Positions 41,270-51,299 of a stretch of 64,000 nt of DNA are shown piece after piece; the first letter of the stretch is position 1, and each line of letters starts with the position of its first letter. The notes under the pieces are model-generated. The model did not search any database and was not told where the DNA came from. It saw only the letters and a list, made by a program, of their open reading frames with translations. This stretch comes from Piscirickettsiaceae bacterium. GTDB lineage: Bacteria; Pseudomonadota; Gammaproteobacteria; Nitrosococcales; Methylophagaceae. Both the position numbers and the translations under genes were made by a program. Where the stretch lies: the NCBI GenBank assembly GCA_013215805.1, contig JABSQM010000005.1, positions 186,001-250,000 of the forward strand, read 5' to 3'.

Positions 41270-44056
41270 ATGATAAGTGAGACAACGGAAGAATTTTCTC
41301 TAGATTCCTCCACACAAAGTCAATATCAGGTTATTCATCGCAATGGAGAAGTAACCAGTTTCGATAGAGATAAAATTATCATTGCAATCACCAAGGCCTT
41401 TCTTGCTGTTGAAGGAGATAATGCAAAGGATAGTGGTAGAATCCATGAAGTTGTTGGGAAAATTACTCAAAAGATTGCTAACAATTTAATGCGTCGATTT
41501 GAGGATAGCTGTACTATTCATATTGAGGACATTCAAGATCAAGTTGAATTAGCATTAATGCGAGATGGTCAACATAAGGTAGTACGGGCATATGTTTTAT
41601 ATCGAGAATCTCAAGCACAGAAGCGAGTTAAAAGGGAAAAGTTACAATCCACACTGTGTGTTAAATCAATGGATGGCACGAAAAGTCCATTAAATATTGA
41701 ACGACTGAAAAGATTAATTACTGAGGCTTGTGAAGGAATTAATGAGGTAAATGGCGACGCCATCTTAAAAGATACCTTGCATAACTTATTCGATGGTATA
41801 TCTGAAAAAGATGTCGAGAAGGTGATAGTAATGTCAGCACGAACCTTTATAGAAAAAGATCCAGCATATAGTACTGTTACTGCCCGGCTTTTAATGGATA
41901 ATATACGACGAGAAGCCCTAACATACGTATATGATGCGCCGCGCAATCACTCCCAATCAGAAATGGATGTAATTTATCCTAAATATTTTGCCCATTATAT
42001 AGAATGTGCAATTAACCACGAATTATTAGCACCAGAGCTCAATGAATACGACCTTGATGAATTAGGCAAAGCACTGAAACCAGAAAATGACCTTAAATTC
42101 ACCTACCTTGGCCTACAAATTTTATATGATCGCTACCTTATAAATTTCAATGGCTCTCGCTTCGAATTGCCGCAGGCATTTTATATGCGCATAGCAATGG
42201 GTCTGGCTATTGATGAAGATAATCGAGAGAAGCATGCCATTGAATTTTACAACTTGCTATCGTCATTTCACTTTATGAGTAGCACCCCCACACTATTTAA
42301 TTCAGGTACATTACGCCCACAACTATCATCTTGCTACCTTACAACTATCCCTGATGACCTAAGTAGCATATATAAAGCCATTCATGATAATGCCTTATTA
42401 TCTAAATATGCTGGAGGCATAGGTAATGATTGGACTTATGTGCGTGGTCTAGGATCTCACATTAAGGGTACCAATGGCAAATCACAAGGTGTTGTACCTT
42501 TCTTGAAAGTAGCGAATGATACTGCCGTAGCTGTTAATCAAGGTGGGAAACGCAAAGGTGCTGTGTGCGCTTATCTAGAAACATGGCATATTGACATAGA
42601 AGAATTTCTAGACTTACGAAAAAATACCGGTGACGATCGTCGCCGTACTCATGATATGAATACAGCCAATTGGATTCCAGATTTGTTCATGAAGCGTGTG
42701 ACCAGAAATGAAAATTGGACCCTATTCTCTCCAGAGGAAGTATCCAATCTTCATGATCTAACCGGGATTAAATTTGAAGAAGCCTTCATACAATATGAAG
42801 AAAAAGCTGCACGTGGAGAAATTAGTAATTTCAAGATATTGCCCGCAAATAATCTGTGGCGCAAAATGTTGGGCATGCTGTTTGAAACGGGTCACCCATG
42901 GATAACATTTAAGGATCCATGTATTCTACGAAGCCCACAACAACATGTTGGTGTCGTACATAGCTCTAACTTATGTACTGAAATCACACTAAATACATCG
43001 AGTGATGAAATAGCAGTGTGCAATCTAGGCAGCGTAAACCTACCACAACATATCAACGAAAATGGTCTTGATCTACCCAAGCTAAAACGTACTATTATCA
43101 CAGCCATGCGTATGTTAGATAACGTGATTGAATATAATTATTATAGCGTGCCACAAGCGCGCAAATCAAATTTAAAACATCGACCTGTTGGTCTCGGTAT
43201 TATGGGTTTTCAAGATGCACTTTACAAAATGCGCATTCCTTATAATTCGGAAAAAGCTATCAACTTTGCAGATACTTCTATGGAAGCTGTTAGCTATTAC
43301 GCTATAGAAGCGTCCTCAAATTTGGCAAAAGAACGTGGTATCTATAATTCCTACGAGGGCAGCTTATGGAGCAAGGGCATTTTACCGATCGATTCCATTA
43401 AGATTTTAAAAAAATCACGTGATAATTATTTGCAACAAGATGATGCCACAACCTTGGACTGGAATACTTTACGTAATAAAATAAGGAAACAAGGTATGCG
43501 CAATTCCAATACGATGGCTATCGCACCTACAGCAACCATTTCCAATATTTGTGGTGTAAGCCAATCCATTGAACCCACCTATCAAAATATATTTGTTAAA
43601 TCCAACTTATCGGGAGAATTCACTGCTATCAACTCTTATATGGTTAAAGATTTGAAGAAATATAACCTATGGGATGATGTCATGATTAACGATCTAAAAT
43701 ACTATGATGGTAGCTTACAAAACATTGACCGTATTCCAAAAGAGCTAAAAGAATTGTATGCTACTGCCTTCGAGATTGATTCTCGCTGGTTAATTGAAGC
43801 AGCTTCTCGTCGTCAGAAATGGCTAGATCAATCACAAAGCTTGAATTTATATATGTCCGAGCCGTCGGGTAAAGCAATGGATAATCTATATAAATTAGCC
43901 TGGATTCGTGGCCTTAAGACGACTTATTATCTACGAGCCATAGCCGCAACCTCTGTAGAAAAAACTAGTAGCGAAAAGCCACCTCCATCTCCGAAAACCG
44001 TTAGAAAAGTAACAGCAAACTCGATACCTGAACCGAACTGCGAGGTCTGTCAATAA
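41270..44056 (+). CDS. nrdA: Ribonucleoside-diphosphate reductase class Ia, alpha subunit
   Basis: Reduces ribonucleotides for DNA synthesis under aerobic conditions. The 928-residue protein appears to have two N-terminal ATP-cone regions (about 17-115 and 125-215), as in the Pseudomonas-type enzyme. Active-site residues are seen in SSCYLTT, in the N-x-C-x-E motif of SSNLCTEI, and in AVCNLGSVNL. The C-terminal CEVC pair receives electrons from thioredoxin. It overlaps nrdB by one base (TAATG). Confidence 0.95.
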   Translation: MISETTEEFSLDSSTQSQYQVIHRNGEVTSFDRDKIIIAITKAFLAVEGDNAKDSGRIHEVVGKITQKIANNLMRRFEDSCTIHIEDIQDQVELALMRDGQHKVVRAYVLYRESQAQKRVKREKLQSTLCVKSMDGTKSPLNIERLKRLITEACEGINEVNGDAILKDTLHNLFDGISEKDVEKVIVMSARTFIEKDPAYSTVTARLLMDNIRREALTYVYDAPRNHSQSEMDVIYPKYFAHYIECAINHELLAPELNEYDLDELGKALKPENDLKFTYLGLQILYDRYLINFNGSRFELPQAFYMRIAMGLAIDEDNREKHAIEFYNLLSSFHFMSSTPTLFNSGTLRPQLSSCYLTTIPDDLSSIYKAIHDNALLSKYAGGIGNDWTYVRGLGSHIKGTNGKSQGVVPFLKVANDTAVAVNQGGKRKGAVCAYLETWHIDIEEFLDLRKNTGDDRRRTHDMNTANWIPDLFMKRVTRNENWTLFSPEEVSNLHDLTGIKFEEAFIQYEEKAARGEISNFKILPANNLWRKMLGMLFETGHPWITFKDPCILRSPQQHVGVVHSSNLCTEITLNTSSDEIAVCNLGSVNLPQHINENGLDLPKLKRTIITAMRMLDNVIEYNYYSVPQARKSNLKHRPVGLGIMGFQDALYKMRIPYNSEKAINFADTSMEAVSYYAIEASSNLAKERGIYNSYEGSLWSKGILPIDSIKILKKSRDNYLQQDDATTLDWNTLRNKIRKQGMRNSNTMAIAPTATISNICGVSQSIEPTYQNIFVKSNLSGEFTAINSYMVKDLKKYNLWDDVMINDLKYYDGSLQNIDRIPKELKELYATAFEIDSRWLIEAASRRQKWLDQSQSLNLYMSEPSGKAMDNLYKLAWIRGLKTTYYLRAIAATSVEKTSSEKPPPSPKTVRKVTANSIPEPNCEVCQ

Positions 44057-45156
44057 TGTTAAATTGGGACGATCCACTATCAGAAAAAACTTCAATCACC
44101 ATATCTTCACCAGTAGTTAAACCAAAATCAAATATAAATAAATCTACAGATATTGCTCCAATAAACGCAAATGACAAACGAGTCATTAATGGAATGACAG
44201 ATATCAACCAATTGGCACCATTCAAATACCCATGGGCATGGAAATATTTCCTAAATGCCAACAAAAATCACTGGACACCACTGGATATTAATATGGCACA
44301 AGACGTTCATGATTACCGTCATAATTTAACAACAGAAGAACGCCACGTCTATGAAAACGTATTGTCATATTTAACAACATCCGATATCTTGGCTATGCGC
44401 AACATAGGATTAGCCGTGATGGAAAAAATGAGTGCCCCTGAATTACAAATTTATCAAGCTCGACAAGTGTATGAGGAAGCCTTACATACATGGACATACC
44501 AACATTGTATTGAAACCATTGGTCTTGACCAAGGTGAAATCTATAACCGTTATCGCATCGTACCTGAAATCAATCAAAAGATTAAAATGGCCAATAATCG
44601 CCTAGACTCCGTCTTACGTAGAGATGTTGATTTACATAATCGTGATGAATTAGAAAATTTTGTCATGGCCTATGCTTTTTTTAGCGGCATCTTTGAAGGT
44701 TGCTGGTTCTATAATGGCTTCACTCCAATTTTTGCATTACAACGACGTGGATTAATGAAGGGTACATCCGAACAATTTCAATATATTATGCGCGACGAAG
44801 TACTGCATGCTTCATTTGGTATTAGAGTGGTCAGACAAATTATAAAGGAAGAGAATGTACATTTAGATCCAATACAAGTACAACAAATGTGGGAGGAAGC
44901 CGATGCTGCTGAAGATATTTATGCCGGCTATATTTTACGAGACCCTATCTTAGGTTATTCAAAGGAGGCACATATCGGCCAATTCCGTTTTATTGCAAAC
45001 CGCCGAGCTAGGCAACTGGGATTTGCAGAACCATTCCCAGGTGCTACAGCCACTTTATCTTGGCTTGATGAACAAGCTAATATGAAGAAAGAGAAAAATT
45101 TTTTCGAGACTAGAGTTACTGAATACCAGACAGGCAGCGCCCTTAAATGGAATTAA
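44056..45156 (+). CDS. nrdB: Ribonucleoside-diphosphate reductase class Ia, beta subunit
   Basis: Carries the diferric-tyrosyl radical cofactor. The 366-residue protein has the pattern E141-x2-H144-x3-Y148 in EEALHTWTYQH, which supplies iron ligands and the probable radical tyrosine, and the second ligand set in GIFEGCWFY and DEVLHASFG. Its one-base overlap with nrdA implies coupled translation. Confidence 0.95.
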   Translation: MLNWDDPLSEKTSITISSPVVKPKSNINKSTDIAPINANDKRVINGMTDINQLAPFKYPWAWKYFLNANKNHWTPLDINMAQDVHDYRHNLTTEERHVYENVLSYLTTSDILAMRNIGLAVMEKMSAPELQIYQARQVYEEALHTWTYQHCIETIGLDQGEIYNRYRIVPEINQKIKMANNRLDSVLRRDVDLHNRDELENFVMAYAFFSGIFEGCWFYNGFTPIFALQRRGLMKGTSEQFQYIMRDEVLHASFGIRVVRQIIKEENVHLDPIQVQQMWEEADAAEDIYAGYILRDPILGYSKEAHIGQFRFIANRRARQLGFAEPFPGATATLSWLDEQANMKKEKNFFETRVTEYQTGSALKWN

Positions 45157-45180
45157 GTAGATATAATCTTTAGATCACAA

Positions 45181-45492
45181 TTGATTAATAATTTAAATAC
45201 AACAATCACACCCCATTTCGACATAGAAATCGATACATCGGGGCTCAATTGTCCTCTCCCCTTGTTAAGAACAAAAAGAGCACTTTCAAAAATGAAGGCG
45301 GGTGAGAGACTGCGTGTTATCGCCACTGATATCGGCGCATTTATAGACATCCCAGTTTATTGTTCAATATCCCAAAATATATTGATTCATACAACAGAGA
45401 CAGAAGATAATTTGATCTTTATTATTAAAAAGAATGGACATCCATCCTCTAATATCTTGGATAATAGAAAAGTACCTGCAATTAAACAATGA
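45181..45492 (+). CDS. TusA/SirA-like sulfurtransferase
   Basis: Small sulfur-carrier protein of the TusA family, which relays persulfide sulfur to tRNA thiolation or other acceptors. The hallmark Cys-Pro motif is present (C24 in GLNCPLPLLRTKRAL), and the rest fits the two-layer alpha/beta fold. No ATG precedes the motif, so it appears to start at TTG 45181. It is 24 bases after nrdB and probably in the same transcript. A specific role is not shown. Confidence 0.8.
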   Translation: MINNLNTTITPHFDIEIDTSGLNCPLPLLRTKRALSKMKAGERLRVIATDIGAFIDIPVYCSISQNILIHTTETEDNLIFIIKKNGHPSSNILDNRKVPAIKQ

Positions 45493-45670
45493 TTTGCTAA
45501 ATTACATTTCCTCAAGATTAAAAATAAAACATTAATTATTGCCCCATTGTTATGAATCAATATATTTATTGGTTTAGAGTTTTGAAAACTCTACTCTATT
45601 ATATATAAATATCATGCTAATTTATTATCCAGGTTACATTACTGCTGAAAAATATTATTGATAAATTAAT

Positions 45671-45731
45671 CATCTTTTGTAGATAAAAGATGCTCATAGA
45701 GAGAGAAGGTTATTTTAAAAGCCTTCTCTCT
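45671..45731. terminator. Two adjacent hairpins between convergent tusA-like gene and nirK
   Basis: CATCTTTT-GTAGAT-AAAAGATG (45671-45692) has a perfect eight-base stem. AGAGAGAAGG (45700-45709) pairs with CCTTCTCTCT (45722-45731) in a perfect ten-base stem. They lie in the gap between two convergent genes, as a bidirectional terminator would, although no long T-run follows either stem. Confidence 0.5.
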
Positions 45732-45759
45732 ACTACAAATTCATAACAATCCAGAGTTC

Positions 45760-46893
45760 CTAATTAATAGGACTTGGCTTAGAAACTTGTTCCATTAAGT
45801 CATTGTTCCATGCGCCTTCAACTGAAACATGTGCAGCAGCACCAAGCATAATAGATTCAATCAAATTATGATTTACATATGCATATATACCTGGTTGTTG
45901 AAAAGTATATAATGCAGCAACAGCTTCACCGCCCACCACAGACCAACTCTGAAGGTTGGTAGCTGGTGCATCATTAAACGAACCACCACGCCATACTAAG
46001 TCACCGTGACCGCCGATTAAATGTACACGTGAATCACGATTAGCTTGTGAATGGATAAATAAAACAGTTTCACCAACCTTAGCCTTCATAGCATGTTTGC
46101 CGGTGATAGCACCAACTTTACCATTGAAAGTAAGATGTGTCGGTATTAAGGTTTTCATTACCTCAAATGTATCACCCATAGCTTCTGCAGGCGAAGAATA
46201 ACGTTTGAATTCACCCTCTTCATCTTGAGGAACATACCAATCTTGTTCTCCGATGTAATAACCTTTGTCATAAGAAACACTATTGCCTGTCTTATCTGTG
46301 AGGCCATTACGTGGCAATACCATAATCACGCCATTCATACCTGATACCACATGGAAAGGTATCATTACACCACCAGGTGCGCAATGATAAACAAATACGC
46401 CAGATTTAGTAGCTTTAAATCGTAGAACAGCCTCTTCACCAGGAGCCACCTCTGTCATTTGAGCGCCACCTAAGGCACCTGTAGCTGAATGAAGATCAAT
46501 ATTGTGGACCATACTATTAGTTGCAGGATTCTGTAAGGTTAACTCAACGTAATCATTCTTGTGAACGATAATTATTGGACCCGGATTTGAGCCTTCAAAC
46601 GTCATTGCTTGAACGAATACGTCCTCCGCAATTTCCATCTCTTTTTCAACGATCTTCATTGTCATGGCAATAATTTTAGGAGCGCCTATGGCAACTTGCT
46701 CATGTGCAGGTAAGAAGGGCGGTGCCACCAAAGTCTGAGTAACGCGTTTTAGACCCGAGATATCAGATTCTACTCCAATTTTGCCCACTTCTATCGATTC
46801 GCCAGCCACTATCGTGGTAGATAAAAAAGGGACAAATAACAAAGAGGATGAGAGAATGACACTTCTTCCCCACTTTTTGTACAACGATTTCAT
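45760..46893 (-). CDS. nirK: Copper-containing nitrite reductase (NirK/AniA)
   Basis: Reduces nitrite to nitric oxide in the periplasm. The 377-residue protein has an N-terminal signal sequence (cleavage near residue 30) and two cupredoxin domains. Type 1 copper ligands H130, C171, H181 and M186 and type 2 ligands H135, H170 and H342 are all present, as are catalytic D133 and H291. GGAG lies just before the ATG. A perfect FNR-type box is 85-98 bases upstream of the start codon. ccoG is the next gene upstream on the same strand. No NO reductase gene is in the window. Confidence 0.96.
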   Translation of the reverse strand: MKSLYKKWGRSVILSSSLLFVPFLSTTIVAGESIEVGKIGVESDISGLKRVTQTLVAPPFLPAHEQVAIGAPKIIAMTMKIVEKEMEIAEDVFVQAMTFEGSNPGPIIIVHKNDYVELTLQNPATNSMVHNIDLHSATGALGGAQMTEVAPGEEAVLRFKATKSGVFVYHCAPGGVMIPFHVVSGMNGVIMVLPRNGLTDKTGNSVSYDKGYYIGEQDWYVPQDEEGEFKRYSSPAEAMGDTFEVMKTLIPTHLTFNGKVGAITGKHAMKAKVGETVLFIHSQANRDSRVHLIGGHGDLVWRGGSFNDAPATNLQSWSVVGGEAVAALYTFQQPGIYAYVNHNLIESIMLGAAAHVSVEGAWNNDLMEQVSKPSPIN

Positions 46894-46949
46894 AAATATT
46901 ACTCCAAAATTCCATTAAAAATTTATTGTTTTCAACAATGTTCGACTAT

Positions 46950-46991
46950 ATTATGCGCTATAAACATACATAAAGTATTGATATATGTCAA
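46950..46991 (-). promoter_or_regulatory. FNR-type box and -10 of the nirK promoter
   Basis: On the minus strand TTGACATATATCAA (46991-46978) fits TTGAY-N4-RTCAA perfectly. A -10 hexamer CATAAT (46955-46950, five of six) places transcription at about 46943. The box centre is then at -41.5, the class II FNR position. The implied leader is 50 bases. Confidence 0.75.
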
Positions 46992-47095
46992 TTAGAGTAA
47001 CCTAAAATTCCTTAATCAAAAATAGATATAGAATTGCCCCAGATACGAACATTACACATCAACAAAATATTTTCAGAGAAACATAAAACTATTAA

Positions 47096-48520
47096 TTAAT
47101 TGCGTGTGGGTGCAATAAACATACTTTCATACCGTGCCGTAATCATTGGCTCAGATATTGCAGTAGCCTTAAATATAATAGGAACAAGATCTGATGTAAG
47201 GTTTGCTTCTGCCACCTTCACGAGAGCTGTAATCGGAACTATTTTACCAGGTTTCACCGTAAAAATATTTTTCACACCATGCAAGGAGGCACCTTTTAGA
47301 CCTTCGATATGATATTCAATGTCAATATTTTCCTTAGTTTTGTTGAATAATTTTAATGTATATTTATTCTGTATTGAACCATCACTGAGCCTTACGAATA
47401 AAGGCTGACGCTCATGAATTACCTTAAACTCTGTTGGTGACAAATGCATAAATCCATATACCACACTCAACAATGAGCCTAATAGTATTAAAGTATAAAT
47501 AAACACCCTGGGGCGTTTTATCAGTGATATAGATTGTTCATTATGGTGTAATTCTTTATAAGAAGCATATCGGATCAAACCACGGGGCTGATTTGTTTTG
47601 TCCATAATACTATCGCAAGCATCGATACAAACGCCACAGGTAATACAGCCCTCCTGTTGACCTTTTCTGATATCGATGCCAGTTGGACATACAGCAACGC
47701 ATACTTTACAATCAATACAACTTCCATTGGAAATATCCATTCCATCTTTTTTCAACTTTCCTCTAGGCTCACCGCGTTCAAAATCATAAGCTGGCAGTAA
47801 CGTATCTTGGTCATACATTACACCCTGTAGCCTCGCATAGGGACATAACCAAAAACAAACCTGCTCACGCATGAAACCAGCAAAGCCATAGGTAAATACG
47901 GCAAATGTTGCAAGAATTAACCAAGCGGCCATTGGCGCTTGCAGAGTAAAATAATCCCCCCAAAGCTGAAAGACATCAGTAAACCATGCCACAAATGACA
48001 ACCCTGTTAATAACGCAATCATCAACCAAAGAGTGTGTTTTGATAAAACACGCATGGTTTTATTAAACGTCCACTGTGCATTTCTAAATTTTTGTGCTTT
48101 TGAGGGAGTATTGCCTTCAAGTTTAGTTTCAATAAATGAATACACGTCAGTCCAAACTGTCTGAAAACAAAAATAGCCACAAAACACCCGCCCAGCAATA
48201 CTGGTCACTGCAGCTAACAAGATAGCAAAAAATAGTAGGGTAAACGACAACATCCATATATCTTGAGGAAATATGGTTATGGAAAAGAAAGTAAAATGTT
48301 GATTAGGAATATCAAATAGGATCGCCTGCAATCCATTCCAACGAATATATGGGCCTAAAAAAAAGATCAGCCAGACGGACATACCTAGCCATTTTAAATT
48401 CCTAAACTTACCCTTCATTCGTTTAGCAACAATTTTAAGGCCTCCATCATTAATGTCCCACTCCGTAATGTCCTTATAGATGCCTACATTAACAGCAGAT
48501 TCTGCTTGATCATTATTCAT
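47096..48520 (-). CDS. ccoG: Cytochrome c oxidase (cbb3) accessory protein CcoG
   Basis: Membrane iron-sulfur protein required for copper delivery to cbb3-type oxidase. The 474-residue protein has about five membrane spans, the motifs GRVFCGYFCFQTVW and CFWLCPYARLQGV, and two 4Fe-4S motifs (CIDCKVCVAVCP and CITCGVCIDAC), followed by a periplasmic Ig-like domain. ccoNOQP are not in the window, so the oxidase genes must be elsewhere if present. No good FNR box precedes it. Confidence 0.94.
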   Translation of the reverse strand: MNNDQAESAVNVGIYKDITEWDINDGGLKIVAKRMKGKFRNLKWLGMSVWLIFFLGPYIRWNGLQAILFDIPNQHFTFFSITIFPQDIWMLSFTLLFFAILLAAVTSIAGRVFCGYFCFQTVWTDVYSFIETKLEGNTPSKAQKFRNAQWTFNKTMRVLSKHTLWLMIALLTGLSFVAWFTDVFQLWGDYFTLQAPMAAWLILATFAVFTYGFAGFMREQVCFWLCPYARLQGVMYDQDTLLPAYDFERGEPRGKLKKDGMDISNGSCIDCKVCVAVCPTGIDIRKGQQEGCITCGVCIDACDSIMDKTNQPRGLIRYASYKELHHNEQSISLIKRPRVFIYTLILLGSLLSVVYGFMHLSPTEFKVIHERQPLFVRLSDGSIQNKYTLKLFNKTKENIDIEYHIEGLKGASLHGVKNIFTVKPGKIVPITALVKVAEANLTSDLVPIIFKATAISEPMITARYESMFIAPTRN

Positions 48521-50374
48521 TATTTATACTCTTTAGAATTATTAATTTGTTACTTTAAGTAAGTAAAATGAAATTTCATAAGTATTTGATTTACAAAAAA
48601 CATCCTTGCAACCAATAATAATTGCGACATAAATATCGCCAATAGACTCAAGAGCATTAAATAAAAATTATGCGAAAACTATATGTGCCACTATAAATTA
48701 AATTATTATAAATCATCCATTTAACAGCAATTATAACAGATGTTGAAATTTAATATTTATCTATAATGGTAATACACCATCTTTAAATATTTGCAAACAT
48801 TCCATTCTCCCAACAAATAATATTCTAGCATTTATATGATCGTACGATCTCCTCCATGCCACCATATTTTCATACTTACAATTTAGCGAATGACATAACA
48901 TCAAACCAAAAATATCATTAAATAAAAGGCTTTGGATCGCTATCGCTTATCCAGGTTATAGAAGGTTGTTCGTATATATTTATACAGTCAATAACTATGC
49001 GAATTAGACGTCAACTTAAAATTTTAAATATAGTTTTCGCGTCAATATAAGAATCATCCTGGACATATGCTCATATGGATGTATAACTAAATTTACTGAG
49101 GGGGGGTATAGATAATAAATTTACTCCATTTAAAATGACCATGATCGGACATTGTATTTCGGATATTTACTAAAACAGGCGCTGTAGTCGATCTTCAATT
49201 TTAATATAAACATTGAATGGCGACCCAAGATGTAACATTTTAACTTAAAAAATAATATCATTTCATTTTTATAAAGGACAACGATCAATGGATCCTAAAT
49301 ATGTAAAGCTATATATTATTACAATAATAGACATAAAATTATTCTAAAAACACCAATATATTGACCGATCGGACAACCCCAAAAGTATTTTTCCATTTTC
49401 TAGATAAATTTACTATTATTTTCTTACGAGCCACTAAGGAACCCTCACCCCCTCTTACCTTCAATCTCAGAATAAAGTTTTCTATATGTATCCTACATCT
49501 ATCCTGTTATTTCCACTAGTAAATATAGAAAGTACGAAATAACGTCGGTACCAACACCATCTTTATTTTTCACATTTCTGTACCCCAACAAGGATATATT
49601 TAGGATAAAATCAATCCAGGATAATCTGCAACATTGAGAAAAATATTTACGGAAATAAATTTCATCTTCGCGAGACCTCAAACTTATTCGTATATCAACA
49701 TGAACGATCATAAGCTTGATTAAATATATAAACTCCTTGCAATATAAAATATATTGATAATGCCAAAACAGTTTTAATGATACGATGAAATATTTTTCAA
49801 TTTAAATTTAAGGTACATTCAAATTATAAATACTTAGATACATATTATAGCTCAACAATAATCCATCAATATAGTTAAATTTATCTTAAAATAATTATAA
49901 TGAGATATTATTTAACTAACGCTCGGATCAACTAAATTTTTTAAGCATAATATGCAAAATGTTGTATAATTTCATCCTAAAATGAAGTGACCTTGTCACA
50001 TTTAATTTAGGCAATGCAATTTTTACTAATGATCGGTAGACCTCTAGTCTCAAATAAATTATACTTACCAATAAGTAGACCATGATAAAATTAGGAACAT
50101 GTATTGTGAAATTACATACAAGAAAATAATACATCTAACATAACTATCTGTACATATGGAAAGTCAAAGCTATATCATAAATATACCACCCACTATCTAG
50201 ATTTCTTATATTAATTGACAACGTATATTTTTGATAAATAATTAATATTTAAAAGTCATATCTCTTATTATCTCAAGGTATTTTTTTAACACATCATGTT
50301 AGAGTGGTAGATATTATATATTTTAAAAAATATCGGCCTTAAACTCATTTTTCATAGTTATTAAAGATAAATTA
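48521..50374. other. 1.85-kb non-coding region
   Basis: AT-rich with stops in all frames. No gene or RNA is recognised, and no cytochrome motif was found where cco genes might be expected. A run of seven G lies at 49100-49106. A minus-strand open stretch at 49928-50134 is hydrophobic but unlike known proteins. Confidence 0.6.
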
Positions 50375-50815
50375 ATGACAACCATTACTCGTAGATTATT
50401 AGTTCTATACACACCAGAACAAATGTATAATCTAGTCAACGATGTTGAAGCCTATCCATTATTTTTGCCATGGTGCAATAACAGCACAATTATCAGTAAA
50501 TCTGAAGATGTTATTGCCGCTTCTCTCGATCTAACCAAAGGTGGTATCTGCCGTACCTTTTCTACTCGTAATACATTAATTGAGGATGAATCAATTACTA
50601 TTGAGATGATTGATGGTCCATTTAGACATTTGGAGGGCTGTTGGCAATTTGAGCCATTTAAATATGGCACTGGCTGTCAAATACAATTACATATAAATTT
50701 TGATTTTTCTAATCGCATAATTAAAATAGCATTAGAGCCAATATTTACCCAAATTTTGGGTTCGTTAGTAAATGCATTTTATAAGCGTGCGCAAGATATC
50801 TATGGAAATAATTAA
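50375..50815 (+). CDS. ratA: RatA family START-domain protein
   Basis: A 146-residue SRPBCC/START-like protein of the RatA/Coq10 group. Members bind hydrophobic ligands such as ubiquinone, and E. coli RatA was reported to block 70S assembly. Signatures include MYNLVNDVEAYPLFLPWC and LVNAFYKRAQDIY. It overlaps rnfH by 14 bases, the usual ratA-rnfH pair. Confidence 0.92.
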   Translation: MTTITRRLLVLYTPEQMYNLVNDVEAYPLFLPWCNNSTIISKSEDVIAASLDLTKGGICRTFSTRNTLIEDESITIEMIDGPFRHLEGCWQFEPFKYGTGCQIQLHINFDFSNRIIKIALEPIFTQILGSLVNAFYKRAQDIYGNN

Positions 50816-51113
50816 TTTTATTACGGTCGAAGTCTCATATGCCATTCCTAGCGAACAACTTATTTTATCTTTGAAAATCCCCGAACATTATACAGTTGAG
50901 AAAGCTATTAAAAACTCTGGCATCTTAAAACACTTTCCGCAAATTAATATCACCGCCGATAAATGCGGTATATTCGGCAAAATATGCACACTAAAAACCT
51001 CCTTACGTCACAAAGATCGTATTGAGATTTACCGTAAATTAATTACCGATCCCAAGAAGTCACGCCGTAAACAAGCAGAACAACAAAAACAGAAGATGGC
51101 CAAATTAAAATAG
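50802..51113 (+). CDS. rnfH: RnfH family (UPF0125) ubiquitin-like protein
   Basis: A 103-residue beta-grasp protein of unknown function. The start at 50802 (MEIINFITVEVSY) is chosen over an ATG at 50772 because the family begins here. IGxFG-like CGIFGK, LRHKDRIEIYR and a Lys/Arg-rich tail are typical. Confidence 0.9.
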   Translation: MEIINFITVEVSYAIPSEQLILSLKIPEHYTVEKAIKNSGILKHFPQINITADKCGIFGKICTLKTSLRHKDRIEIYRKLITDPKKSRRKQAEQQKQKMAKLK

Positions 51114-51299
51114 AACTAGAGGTAAAGACGGCATTAATATAAATAGTAGGTACCAAATCAATGCTTAAATTAATTAATATATCTAAATATACTTAAAATT
51201 ATGCCAATATTGAAGATATAAAACATCATAAATAAATTTGATTGTTCGACTACATACAGCACAGACTTCAGATCTATAAAGCACATCTAGAATATATTG

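Noticed and set aside
48521-48620. FNR half-site upstream of ccoG
   Set aside because: Only the ATCAA half matches. The other half is poly-T, so it does not meet the consensus.
49928-50134. 68-codon minus-strand ORF, considered as an smpB remnant
   Set aside because: The smpB gene is often near ratA, but none of its conserved motifs could be found.
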